A DNA stretch of 51,981 nucleotides from Rikenellaceae bacterium (GTDB lineage Bacteria > Bacteroidota > Bacteroidia > Bacteroidales > Rikenellaceae), in the NCBI GenBank assembly GCA_015060045.1, contig SUZH01000006.1, forward strand, positions 117,354 to 169,334. Direction: 5' to 3'. Both the position numbers and the translations under genes were made by a program. How positions within the stretch are numbered: the first letter of the stretch is position 1; every line of letters begins with the position of its first letter. A model generated the notes under the pieces. It saw only the letters and a program-made list of their open reading frames with translations, did no database searches and had not been told where the DNA came from. Below, piece after piece: positions 9,301 through 16,395 of this stretch.

Positions 9301-9577
9301 ACAGGATACAGAAACCGCTCGCCACCGAGTTCATGGCATTCACGGCCATGCCGACATATTCGGGCGAAGGGGCAAAGAGCGTGGCCAGGCGGGCCAGCAT
9401 CATAAAGAGCGGGGCTCCGGGCGGGTGACCCACCTCCAGTTTATAGGAGGTTGCGATAAACTCCGAGCAGTCCCAAAGGCTCGAGACGGGCTCCATGGTG
9501 AGGAGATAGACCAACGTAGCGATGGCGAAAACGGCCCATCCCACGCGGTTATTCCAACGTTTGAATTGTTGCATCAT
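6374..9577 (-). CDS. DUF2723 (TMEM260-like) multi-spanning membrane protein, probable GT-C glycosyltransferase
   Basis: A protein of 1067 residues counted from the ATG at 9575-9577 (MMQQFKRWNN). An upstream in-frame ATG at 9649 would add residues unlike a membrane protein start. After the first helix comes LWDCSEFIATSYKLEVGHPPG with acidic D36 and E39 in the first external loop, the place where GT-C enzymes keep catalytic acids. Many hydrophobic helices follow to about residue 650, then a soluble C-terminal half with TPR-like helices (SSFARVAKALLAENRVEEAV). The family is DUF2723; its human member TMEM260 is a protein O-mannosyltransferase. Bacteroidetes O-glycosylate many exported proteins, so a role there is possible but inferred. 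It diverges from cysS and converges on the XRE operon. Confidence 0.85.
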   Translation of the reverse strand: MMQQFKRWNNRVGWAVFAIATLVYLLTMEPVSSLWDCSEFIATSYKLEVGHPPGAPLFMMLARLATLFAPSPEYVGMAVNAMNSVASGFCILFLFWTITHLSRRLLTRGGKELTESSVWTAIGAGAVGALAYTFTDTFWFSAIEGEVYALSSMFTALVVWLMLKWEEEADEPHATRWIILIAYLMGLSIGVHILNLLTIPALVFIYYFRKTEQVTLKGIVMATLLAGAILLVINGIIIPYTVYVGAMVDLFCVNTLGLPVNLGMVIFSLALILGMGWAAWKTHQNGKVIWNLVLLSTTMILVGFSSYASVTIRAAANPPMNSNNPSNPHALLSFLNRDQYGNRPLLVGAYYSAPPVGYIEKSNYYLDEDGKYKTGTTITGYTYPEGFLHLFPRMWDYRKGEKEYKQWGAYRLKEEIARNEKGEVIRDASGRPVREQVLDFGKRRVYDDGEGPQSVVEPTFLENLNYFFNYQLNYMYWRYFLWNFVGRQSDIQASRSTMLDGNWLSGIKFIDEAYLGPQDNLPREVAENKGRNTYYFLPFLLGLIGLIYQLNRDQRNFSIVMWLFIMTGVALVVYFNSSPGEPRERDYVYAGSFYAFSIWIGLGVLAVRDFIAWLAKRDTKWVAAAATVVCLAVPGILAAENWDDHDRSGRYMSRDIGWNYLQSCLPNSIILNYGDNDTFPLWNNQEVYAVRPDIRIMNTSYLGGEWYIDEMKTAANDAAGVPFSLPKHKYTYMNDWVPIREVIDRAVDIREVVEFIKHDDPATQVKLVDGTYADYIPTRRLAIPVNKENAIESGIVKAEDYDQMVDTVYVELRGSSIDKNQLMLIDLLANFDWKRPIYLTQVYILQDFGLMDYLQFDGYAYRLVPIKTPVKSVWDIGRIDPDYAAPLLRDTFRYGNLKDPDVYSDHFIQYNLGASNARSSFARVAKALLAENRVEEAVELLDKGLEELPTSQLRFTDSNTFPFLEAYYAAAAMGDEEAAEKGDALMMEYLQNTIEYIEYYLQFEGYKAQLVDGELNDRLDELEEAYYLASYARRYDIVREVNEYYRSLGVGEENLLKVPDEAEPIDQ

Positions 9578-9709
9578 ATTTTGTGAAAGCTTATTTTCCA
9601 AACTGCAAAAGTAATCATTAAACGCCGTTTGTGCAATCCTATTGTGCAAGAAAAGAGACGAAAAGATGATCTTTTCGGATAACTCTTTCGCAAGAAGATA
9701 AAATTTTAC

Positions 9710-9717
9710 TAAATTTG
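9710..9717 (+). promoter_or_regulatory. -7 box of the cysS promoter
   Basis: TAAATTTG matches TAnnTTTG, 25 bases before the cysS ATG. The -33 position holds TTTC rather than TTTG. Confidence 0.5.
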
Positions 9718-9742
9718 CATCAATTATAACGTATTCAACCCT

Positions 9743-11215
9743 ATGGAGACAAAATTTTCACTTTACAATACCTTGACGCGTCGCAAGGAGGAGTTTGTCC
9801 CCCTGACCGAGGGTCGCGTCGGCATGTATGTTTGCGGTCCGACGGTCTATGGTGATCCGCACCTGGGTCATGCCCGTCCGGCTGTGACGTTCGACCTGAT
9901 GTTCCGCTACCTCAAGTCGCTGGGCTACAAGGTGCGCTACGTGCGCAACATCACCGACGTAGGTCACCTCGAGCACGACGCCGACGAGGGCGAGGACAAG
10001 ATCGCCAAAAAGGCCCGCCTCGAGCAGCTGGAGCCGATGGAGGTAGCTCACTACTACACGGAGCGCTACCGCCAGGCGATGGAATCGATGAACGTCCTTT
10101 CGCCTTCGATCGAGCCCCACGCCTCTGGCCACATCATCGAGCAGATCGAGTTCGTAAAGCGCATCCTCGACGAGGGTTTCGCCTACCTCTCGAACGGCTC
10201 GGTCTACTTCGACGTGGAGGCCTACAACAAGAAGTACCACTACGGCAAGCTCTCGGGCCGCAACCTCGACGATATCGTCCTCAACACCCGTGAGTTGGAT
10301 GGCCAGAGCGACAAGCGCCACTCGTTCGACTTCGCCCTGTGGAAGAAGGCCTCGCCCGAGCATATCATGCGTTGGCCCTCGCCCTGGAGCGACGGTTTCC
10401 CCGGTTGGCACATGGAGTGCTCGGCCATGAGCACGAAGTACCTCGGCGAGCAATTCGATATTCACGGTGGCGGCATGGATCTTATGTTCCCCCACCACGA
10501 GTGCGAGATTGCTCAATCGACCGCCGCGCTGGGTCACGACTCAGCCCGCTACTGGGTACACAACAACATGATCACGATCAACGGCCAGAAGATGGGTAAG
10601 TCGCTCGGCAACTTCATCACCCTGGAGGAGCTCTTCACCGGTTCGCACCAACTCCTGGCACAGGCCTATACGCCGATGACGATCCGCTTCTTCGTCCTGC
10701 AGGCACACTACCGCTCGACACTCGACTTCTCGAACGAGGCCCTGCAGGCCGCCGAGAAGGGTCTGGACCGTCTGATGAAGGGCATCGAGGCGATCTCGAA
10801 GATCAAGCCCGCAGCCACTTCGTCGGTCAATCCCGCCGAGTTGGAGAAGCGCTGCGCCGAGGCGATGGCCGACGACCTGAACTCGCCGATGGTCATTTCG
10901 GCCATGTTCGACTGGGTTCGCACGATCAACTCGGCTGTCGAGGGCAAGGAGACGCTGACGTCGGAGGATCTCGCCTCGCTGAAGGCCACCTTCGAGCATT
11001 ACGCCTTCGAGGTGCTGGGTCTGAAGGATGAAAAGTCTGCCGCAGGTGCCGGTCGTGACCGCGTGACGCCGCTCGTGGAGATGCTTTTGGAGGAGCGCCT
11101 CAAGGCACGTGCCGCAAAGGATTGGGCCGCTTCGGACCGCATCCGCGACGGATTGGCCGCTGCCGGTATTCGTGTTAAGGACCGCAAGGACGGCACGGAC
11201 TGGGAGTTGGAATAG
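9743..11215 (+). CDS. cysS: Cysteinyl-tRNA synthetase
   Basis: A protein of 490 residues, class I synthetase. [18 protein letters not shown] holds the first zinc cysteine and the HIGH-type motif (HLGH). The other zinc ligands appear in GWHMECSAM and [10 protein letters not shown], and the KMSKS-type motif is KMGKSLGNF. The C-terminal DALR/anticodon region ends in [25 protein letters not shown], typical of the family. It charges tRNA-Cys in the cytoplasm. A hairpin (11257-11285) separates it from the MATE gene 83 bases downstream. Confidence 0.97.
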   Translation: METKFSLYNTLTRRKEEFVPLTEGRVGMYVCGPTVYGDPHLGHARPAVTFDLMFRYLKSLGYKVRYVRNITDVGHLEHDADEGEDKIAKKARLEQLEPMEVAHYYTERYRQAMESMNVLSPSIEPHASGHIIEQIEFVKRILDEGFAYLSNGSVYFDVEAYNKKYHYGKLSGRNLDDIVLNTRELDGQSDKRHSFDFALWKKASPEHIMRWPSPWSDGFPGWHMECSAMSTKYLGEQFDIHGGGMDLMFPHHECEIAQSTAALGHDSARYWVHNNMITINGQKMGKSLGNFITLEELFTGSHQLLAQAYTPMTIRFFVLQAHYRSTLDFSNEALQAAEKGLDRLMKGIEAISKIKPAATSSVNPAELEKRCAEAMADDLNSPMVISAMFDWVRTINSAVEGKETLTSEDLASLKATFEHYAFEVLGLKDEKSAAGAGRDRVTPLVEMLLEERLKARAAKDWAASDRIRDGLAAAGIRVKDRKDGTDWELE

Positions 11216-11256
11216 TCCAATACAAAATTCAACATTTAGAATTCAAAATTGATTGC

Positions 11257-11285
11257 AAAATTGGCGGAACTAATCCGCCAATTTT
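11257..11285 (+). terminator. Hairpin after cysS
   Basis: AAAATTGGCGGA / TCCGCCAATTTT, 5-base loop. The T tract is part of the stem, so it may terminate weakly or act as a bidirectional element. The MATE gene starts 14 bases later, so partial read-through is plausible. Confidence 0.65.
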
Positions 11286-11298
11286 CCAATAAATAGGT

Positions 11299-12690
11299 AT
11301 GTCTGAAGTTAAGACTGCAGCTTTGGCATTGGGTACGGAACGAATCCGTAAACTCTTGATGCAATACTCCGTGCCGGCCATTATTGCGATGACCGCCTCG
11401 TCGCTCTACAACATGGTGGACAGCATCTTCATCGGGCAGGGTGTGGGTCCGCTGGCCATCTCGGGCCTGGCGCTTACCTTCCCGCTGATGAACCTCTCGG
11501 CCGCCTTTGGAGCCATGGTGGGTGTGGGAGCCTCGACGCTAATCTCGATGCGCCTGGGCCAGCGCGACTATGACACGGCCAAGCAGGTGCTGGGTAATGT
11601 CGTGGTGCTCAATACAATTATCGGTATCGCTTTTGCGGTTGTGATGCTCTGTTTCCTCGATCCGGTGCTCTACTTCTTCGGAGCGAGTGAGGCTACGTTG
11701 CCATACGCACGCGAGTATATGGTGGTGATTCTCTTAGGTAATGTTGTTACACACATGTACCTGGGACTGAACGCCGTACTGCGTGCAGCCGGTCACCCGC
11801 GCAAATCGATGTACGCCACCATCATCACCGTGGTCCTCAACGCCATCCTCGATCCGATCTTCATTTTCGTCTTCGATTGGGGCATTCGTGGTGCGGCGAT
11901 CGCCACCATCTTGGCGCAGATCGTCACCCTCTGTTGGCAGTTGAAGATTCTCTCCAACAAAGAGGAGCTTCTACACTTCCGTCGTGGCATCTATCGACTG
12001 AAGCGCAAGATTGTCGAAAACATCCTCTCGATCGGTCTTTCGCCCTTTCTGATGAACCTGGCGGCCTGCTTCATTGCCATTCTGATTAACAAGGGCTTCA
12101 AGGAGTATGGCGGTGACCTGATGATCGGTGCTTACGGCATCACGAACCGCGTGGCATTCCTCTTTGTGATGATTGTCATGGGTCTGAATCAGGGCATGCA
12201 GCCCATTGCGGGTTACAACTACGGCGCTCGTCAATACGACCGTGTGTTGCGTGTGCTGCGACTGACACTTTACGGTGCCACCATCCTTTCGATCGGAGCT
12301 TTCCTTCTGGGCGAGTTGACGCCACGCCTGGCCGTGAGCCTATTTACGAGCGACGAGGAGTTGATTGCCCTCGCCGTGACTGGTATGCGACTCTCGTTCA
12401 TGATGTTCCCTGTGGTGGGTTTCCAGATGGTAGCCACAAACTTCTTCCAGAGCCTCGGTATGGCTTCGAAGGCCATTTTCCTTTCGCTCACGCGTCAGTT
12501 GCTGTTCCTGCTGCCCTGTCTGCTGTTGTTGCCGCGTTTGTTCACGGCTTACACCCCCTGGGACGGCAGTTGGGGCGTATGGTGCTCATTGCCCGCCTCC
12601 GACCTGCTGTCGGCTATCGTGACGGCCCTGCTTTTGGTACATCAGTTGCGCCGTTTTAAAACCGAAACTTCAAACACAAACCATGCATAA
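11299..12690 (+). CDS. MATE-family efflux transporter
   Basis: A protein of 463 residues with about twelve hydrophobic helices in two six-helix halves. The family start is clear: LLMQYSVPAIIAMTASSLYNMVDSIFIGQGVG, then GASTLISMRLGQRDYDTA. The second half has GAYGITNRVAFLFVMIVMGLNQGMQPIAGYNYGA, the matching MATE signature. These antiporters export cationic drugs or metabolites using sodium or proton gradients; the substrate is unknown. The last codons overlap the start of the cytidylate-kinase-like gene by 8 bases, so the two are translated from one message, together with prfB behind. Confidence 0.93.
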   Translation: MSEVKTAALALGTERIRKLLMQYSVPAIIAMTASSLYNMVDSIFIGQGVGPLAISGLALTFPLMNLSAAFGAMVGVGASTLISMRLGQRDYDTAKQVLGNVVVLNTIIGIAFAVVMLCFLDPVLYFFGASEATLPYAREYMVVILLGNVVTHMYLGLNAVLRAAGHPRKSMYATIITVVLNAILDPIFIFVFDWGIRGAAIATILAQIVTLCWQLKILSNKEELLHFRRGIYRLKRKIVENILSIGLSPFLMNLAACFIAILINKGFKEYGGDLMIGAYGITNRVAFLFVMIVMGLNQGMQPIAGYNYGARQYDRVLRVLRLTLYGATILSIGAFLLGELTPRLAVSLFTSDEELIALAVTGMRLSFMMFPVVGFQMVATNFFQSLGMASKAIFLSLTRQLLFLLPCLLLLPRLFTAYTPWDGSWGVWCSLPASDLLSAIVTALLLVHQLRRFKTETSNTNHA

Positions 12691-13312
12691 CCACTTCACT
12701 ATCAACATTGGCCGCCAATTTGGCAGTGGCGGTAAGTCGATTGGCGAACGACTCGCCAAACGGCTCGGCGTAAAGCTCTACGACAAAGAGTTATTGCTCT
12801 TGGCTGCCCGTGAAAGCGGCTTTTGCGAGGAGTGTTTTGAGCAACGCGACGAGCAGCGGGAGGGCATTCGCGCCCTCTTTGGACACTTCCGCATCCCCTT
12901 CGTCGGCAACTACCAGAGTTGCGATTCTCCCCTTTCGGGCGAGACGCTGTTCCGCATCCAAAGCGACGTTATCCGCCAAGTAGCCGAGCGCGAATCGTGC
13001 ATCTTCGTGGGACGCTGTGCCGATTACATTCTGCGTGACCACCCCCGCTCGATCAACCTCTTCTTTACGGCCGACAAGGAGGATCGCATCCGTCGCATCA
13101 GTACGCGTACGGGCTGTTCGGCCAACGAAGCCGAAGCACAAATGGAGGCGATGGATCGCCAGCGCGCCCGTTACTACAACTACTACACCACGCGCCGTTG
13201 GGGCGATGCGGCAAGCTACGACCTGACGATCAACACCTCTCGCCTGGGCGAGGAGGGTACGGTCGATCTCGTGATCGATTTCATTAACAAAAAACTGAAA
13301 ATCAACGAATAA
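12683..13312 (+). CDS. Cytidylate kinase-like protein
   Basis: A protein of 209 residues of the Cytidylate_kin2 type. A P-loop-like start INIGRQFGSGGKSIGERLAKRLG (residues 7-29) is followed by YDKELLLLAARESG, a region with ESCIFVGRCADYILRDHP, and a lid-like RIRRISTRTGCSANEAE. Family members have the fold of nucleoside monophosphate kinases, but the substrate of this branch is not established. It overlaps the MATE gene by 8 bases and ends 2 bases before prfB. It is not the canonical Cmk, which would be expected elsewhere in the genome. Confidence 0.85.
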   Translation: MHNHFTINIGRQFGSGGKSIGERLAKRLGVKLYDKELLLLAARESGFCEECFEQRDEQREGIRALFGHFRIPFVGNYQSCDSPLSGETLFRIQSDVIRQVAERESCIFVGRCADYILRDHPRSINLFFTADKEDRIRRISTRTGCSANEAEAQMEAMDRQRARYYNYYTTRRWGDAASYDLTINTSRLGEEGTVDLVIDFINKKLKINE

Positions 13313-13314
13313 TC

Positions 13315-14424
13315 ATGATACAACCCGACCAGATCAAGTCGCTCGTCTCGCGCCGCGAGGAGTTGGCTCGCTGCCTCGATATCGAGCAGAAGCGAATCGA
13401 CCTCAGGAACGAGGAGGAGAAGACCCAGGAGCCCGACTTTTGGGAGCACCCCGATCGTGCCCGCGAGCAGCTCAAAAAGGTTGCCTCGATCAAGGCATGG
13501 GTCGAGGAGTATGACCACATCGCCAAGCAGATCGAGGAGCTGGAGTTGATGCCCGATTTCATCAAGGAGGGCATCATGAGCGAGGCAGAGATGGATGAAA
13601 GCTACGCCACGGCCATCCGCATGGTGGAGGAGCTGGAGCTGAAAAACATGCTCCGCAACGAGGAGGACAAGCTCGGTGCGATCCTCGACATCAACGCCGG
13701 AGCCGGAGGCACGGAGGCCTTGGATTGGGCCTCAATGCTCCTGCGCATGTACCAACGCTGGGGCGAACAACACGGCTATAAGGTACGCATGCTCGACTTC
13801 CAGGCCGGCGAGGAGGTGGGCGTGAAGAGTTGCACGCTCGAGTTCGAAGGCGACTTCGCCTACGGCTACCTCAAGAGTGAGAACGGCGTACATCGCATGG
13901 TGCGTCTCTCGCCCTTCAACGCCAACAACAAGCGCCAAACCACCTTCGCCTCGGTTTTCGTATCGCCCGCGATCGACGACACGATCGAGATCACGGTCAA
14001 CCCCGCCGATATCGAGTGGGATACGTTCCGCTCATCGGGTGCCGGTGGTCAGAATGTCAACAAGGTCGAAACGGCCGTCCGCCTGCGATACCACGGCAAG
14101 GATCCCGACACAGGCGAGGCGATCGAGTACCTGATCGAGAACATGGAGACCCGCTCGCAGCTTATGAACCGCGAGAATGCGATGCGCATCCTGAAATCGA
14201 AACTCTACCAGCGCGAGTTGGACAAGCGTATGGCGACTCAGCAGGCCCTCGAAGCGACCAAAAAGCGCATCGAGTGGGGCTCGCAGATTCGCTCTTACGT
14301 CTTCGACGATCGCCGCGTGAAGGATCACCGCACGGGTGTCCAGACCTCGGCCGTCGAATCGGTGATGGATGGCGACCTGGATGCCTTCATCAAGGCCTAC
14401 CTGATGGAATTCGGAGGGAGTTGA
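13315..14424 (+). CDS. prfB: Peptide chain release factor 2
   Basis: A protein of 369 residues that ends translation at UGA and UAA. The tripeptide SPF (199-201) that reads the stop codon and the catalytic GGQ (244-246, in SGAGGQNVNK) are present. In E. coli RF2 a programmed +1 frameshift lies near codon 26. Here the corresponding region (RCLDIEQKRIDL) reads straight through without an in-frame UGA, so no frameshift control is visible. It follows the cytidylate-kinase-like gene after 2 bases. The stop codon is already inside the left arm of composite palindrome 2. Confidence 0.96.
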   Translation: MIQPDQIKSLVSRREELARCLDIEQKRIDLRNEEEKTQEPDFWEHPDRAREQLKKVASIKAWVEEYDHIAKQIEELELMPDFIKEGIMSEAEMDESYATAIRMVEELELKNMLRNEEDKLGAILDINAGAGGTEALDWASMLLRMYQRWGEQHGYKVRMLDFQAGEEVGVKSCTLEFEGDFAYGYLKSENGVHRMVRLSPFNANNKRQTTFASVFVSPAIDDTIEITVNPADIEWDTFRSSGAGGQNVNKVETAVRLRYHGKDPDTGEAIEYLIENMETRSQLMNRENAMRILKSKLYQRELDKRMATQQALEATKKRIEWGSQIRSYVFDDRRVKDHRTGVQTSAVESVMDGDLDAFIKAYLMEFGGS

Positions 14425-14537
14425 GAGTTGAAAGTTAAAAGTTAGCTCAACAAAAAAGGAGATAGCCACCGGTTTAGGCTATCTCCCTTTTTTTTGTTGA
14501 GCGGATGAAAGCAAGAAAAAACTTTCAACTCTCAACT
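14418..14537. repeat. Composite palindromic element, copy 2 (heptad arms around a terminator)
   Basis: The left arm GAGTTGAGAGTTGAAAGTT (14418-14436) pairs with AACTTTCAACTCTCAACT (14520-14537), 18 bases without mismatch. The hairpin 14445-14502 sits between them, followed by GCGGATGAAAG as in copy 1. It again separates convergent genes, prfB and an acyl-CoA ligase whose stop is 6 bases beyond. The short open frames read through such arms (FQLST-like peptides) are artefacts. Confidence 0.92.
14445..14502. terminator. Bidirectional terminator inside composite element 2
   Basis: GCTCAACAAAAAAGGAGATAGCC / GGCTATCTCC...TTTTTTTTGTTGAGC. Near-identical to 6266-6323 apart from the loop (ACCGGTTTA here, ACCGGAAA there) and A/T tract length. 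Confidence 0.87.
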
Positions 14538-14543
14538 TGCAAC

Positions 14544-16229
14544 TTAATCCTTGATCTCCTCGGCACGCTCGATCGTCGAGTCCTCCTTCGGGGGTTCGGG
14601 ATGGAGGTTGTTCTTATAGAGGAAGCGGCGAATCTTCATCGAGGGGGTCTTGATAAACTCCTCCTTCTGCTCCACAACATCCGAGAGACGCGAGAACTGG
14701 CTCACCTTCTCGTTTACGTATTGCTGAATCTCGCGACGCAACTCCTCGGTCTTGGCCTCGATGGCCTCCTTCTTCGTACGCCACTGATCACGCCAATCCT
14801 CCAGCATGCGCTCAATCTGTTCGGTGTTGAACTGCACGAGCGCCACCAGGCGGCCATCCAGCTCCGTCACGAGCGACTCGCTCACCGTAACATGCTGATT
14901 AATCACACTTTCGATATCCTCAGGATAGATATTCTCACCACCCGGTCCCAGAATCATATTCTTCAGACGGCCCTTGATGTGCAGGCGATTCTCCGAGTCG
15001 AACTGACCCAGGTCACCCGTATGGAACCAGCCATCCTTATCAATCACCTCGGCCGTGGCCTCGGGATTCTTGTAGTAGCCCATCATGACGCAAGGCGACT
15101 TGGCAACCACCTCACCCTGCTGTGTATCGGGGTTGATGTTATCGAGGCGAAGCTCCACATAGGGAACAGCCGGACCGGTCGAACCGACCTCCTTTTTGAG
15201 CGGTACTGCACCGGCCAAGAGCGGAGCGGTCTCCGTCAAACCGTAGCCGATACCGTGCGGGAAGGCAGCATCGACCAGGAACTGCTCGGTCGTCGTATCC
15301 AGCTTAGCACCACCGACACCCAAGAAACGCAGACGGCCACCAAAGACCTCCATGAGCTTCTTACCGGCCACCTTATGCAACATCTTCTGTACGGGGCGAA
15401 TGCCGTAGAGGAACTTCATGGCGCCATTGGCGGTGAACTTCGTGAGTACCTGCGAGCGGAAAATCTTCTCGATGATGAGCGGCACGATCAGCATAATGGT
15501 AGGACGCACACGACGCAGAGCCGGCACCAGCGCGGCTGCTGCCGGCGGACGATCCAGGTAGAAGACCGGGACACCCTGCGAGAAGGGGAAGATCAGGCCC
15601 AACGAGCACTCATAGACGTGTGACATCGGGAGTACCGAGAGGAACGAATCCTCGGTGTTGATCGGGAAGAGTTTCTGACACAGATCGGCATGGATCGCCA
15701 ACGCTTGCTGCGAGAGCATCACACCCTTGGGCGACGAGGTCGTACCCGAAGTATAGATGATCGAAGCAAGGTCATCGGGCTGGGGAACAGTCGTCGAACC
15801 TTCGCCCTCGACGCGCTGTGATAACACCTTGAGATTCTTCGTGCGAATCACAATGTTAAGCGCCTCGACCGAAGCCTTGGGAAGTTTTGCATAGAGTTTA
15901 TCCGAGACCAGCAGGGCCTTCGATTCGGAGTGCTCAAGGATCTTGGCCACCTCCTCACCCGAGAATCCGGGCAGGATCGGTACCACTACCATACCGGCCG
16001 TTACGACCGAGAAGTAGCTAACACCCCAGTTCGGCATACTGCTGCTGTAGAGAGCCACCTTATCACCGGCTTTCAGGCCGGCCGAGGTAAGCATCTGCTG
16101 GACCTTCTTGATACGCTCGCCCACCTCGGAGAACGATACCTCCTCGCCGTCGAGCATCTTAAACGCCATCTTCTCCGAGAATTTCTCGATGCTGTGGCGT
16201 ACCAGGTCGTACATGGTTTTGAATGCCAT
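14544..16229 (-). CDS. Long-chain acyl-CoA synthetase-like AMP-binding protein 1
   Basis: A protein of 561 residues of the ANL adenylate-forming superfamily. The nucleotide-binding loop YTSGTTSSPKG is at 159-169, the GYGLTET motif precedes the adenylate site, and GWFHTGDLG and RLKNMILGPGGENIYPEDIE form the hinge. A C-terminal TPSMKIRRFLYK supplies the catalytic lysine. Such enzymes activate fatty acids with ATP and CoA at the inner membrane face. The chain length is not readable from sequence. It is a paralogue of the next gene upstream on the same strand, separated by a terminator and its own promoter. It converges on prfB. Confidence 0.88.
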   Translation of the reverse strand: MAFKTMYDLVRHSIEKFSEKMAFKMLDGEEVSFSEVGERIKKVQQMLTSAGLKAGDKVALYSSSMPNWGVSYFSVVTAGMVVVPILPGFSGEEVAKILEHSESKALLVSDKLYAKLPKASVEALNIVIRTKNLKVLSQRVEGEGSTTVPQPDDLASIIYTSGTTSSPKGVMLSQQALAIHADLCQKLFPINTEDSFLSVLPMSHVYECSLGLIFPFSQGVPVFYLDRPPAAAALVPALRRVRPTIMLIVPLIIEKIFRSQVLTKFTANGAMKFLYGIRPVQKMLHKVAGKKLMEVFGGRLRFLGVGGAKLDTTTEQFLVDAAFPHGIGYGLTETAPLLAGAVPLKKEVGSTGPAVPYVELRLDNINPDTQQGEVVAKSPCVMMGYYKNPEATAEVIDKDGWFHTGDLGQFDSENRLHIKGRLKNMILGPGGENIYPEDIESVINQHVTVSESLVTELDGRLVALVQFNTEQIERMLEDWRDQWRTKKEAIEAKTEELRREIQQYVNEKVSQFSRLSDVVEQKEEFIKTPSMKIRRFLYKNNLHPEPPKEDSTIERAEEIKD

Positions 16230-16275
16230 AGTTATGAATTTATGTGAATACTTAATGGTAGTATAAACTACCCGA

Positions 16276-16307
16276 CAAATGTACGAAAAAAAAGGTAATT
16301 ACGGCAA
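16276..16307 (-). promoter_or_regulatory. Promoter of acyl-CoA synthetase 1
   Basis: Minus-strand TACATTTG (16276-16283) with TTG at 16305-16307, spacing 21. The ATG is 46 bases downstream. Confidence 0.55.
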
Positions 16308-16327
16308 TTTCAGGCAAATAATCCAAC

Positions 16328-16367
16328 AAAAAAAGGTCGCACAAAGATTTTAACACTTTGTGCGACC
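16328..16367 (-). terminator. Terminator of acyl-CoA synthetase 2
   Basis: Minus-strand stem GGTCGCACAAAG / CTTTGTGCGACC with a 9-base loop, followed by seven T. It lies 28 bases after the stop at 16396. Confidence 0.9.
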
Positions 16368-16395
16368 CGAATAGTGGAACCTCTTCCACCCTACG

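Noticed and set aside
6326..9586. Open frame of more than 1000 codons on the plus strand opposite the DUF2723 gene
   Set aside because: It is the exact antisense of a well-supported gene, has no domain features and a composition rich in His, Arg, Ile and Leu typical of antisense translation. The genes here seldom use TTA, CTA and TCA codons, so antisense stops are rare.
13315..13420. Programmed frameshift in prfB
   Set aside because: The frame is continuous from the start codon with no in-frame UGA at the expected place.
14505..15623. Plus-strand frame beginning in the heptad arm before acyl-CoA synthetase 1
   Set aside because: It starts within the palindromic element and then runs antisense to the ligase gene.
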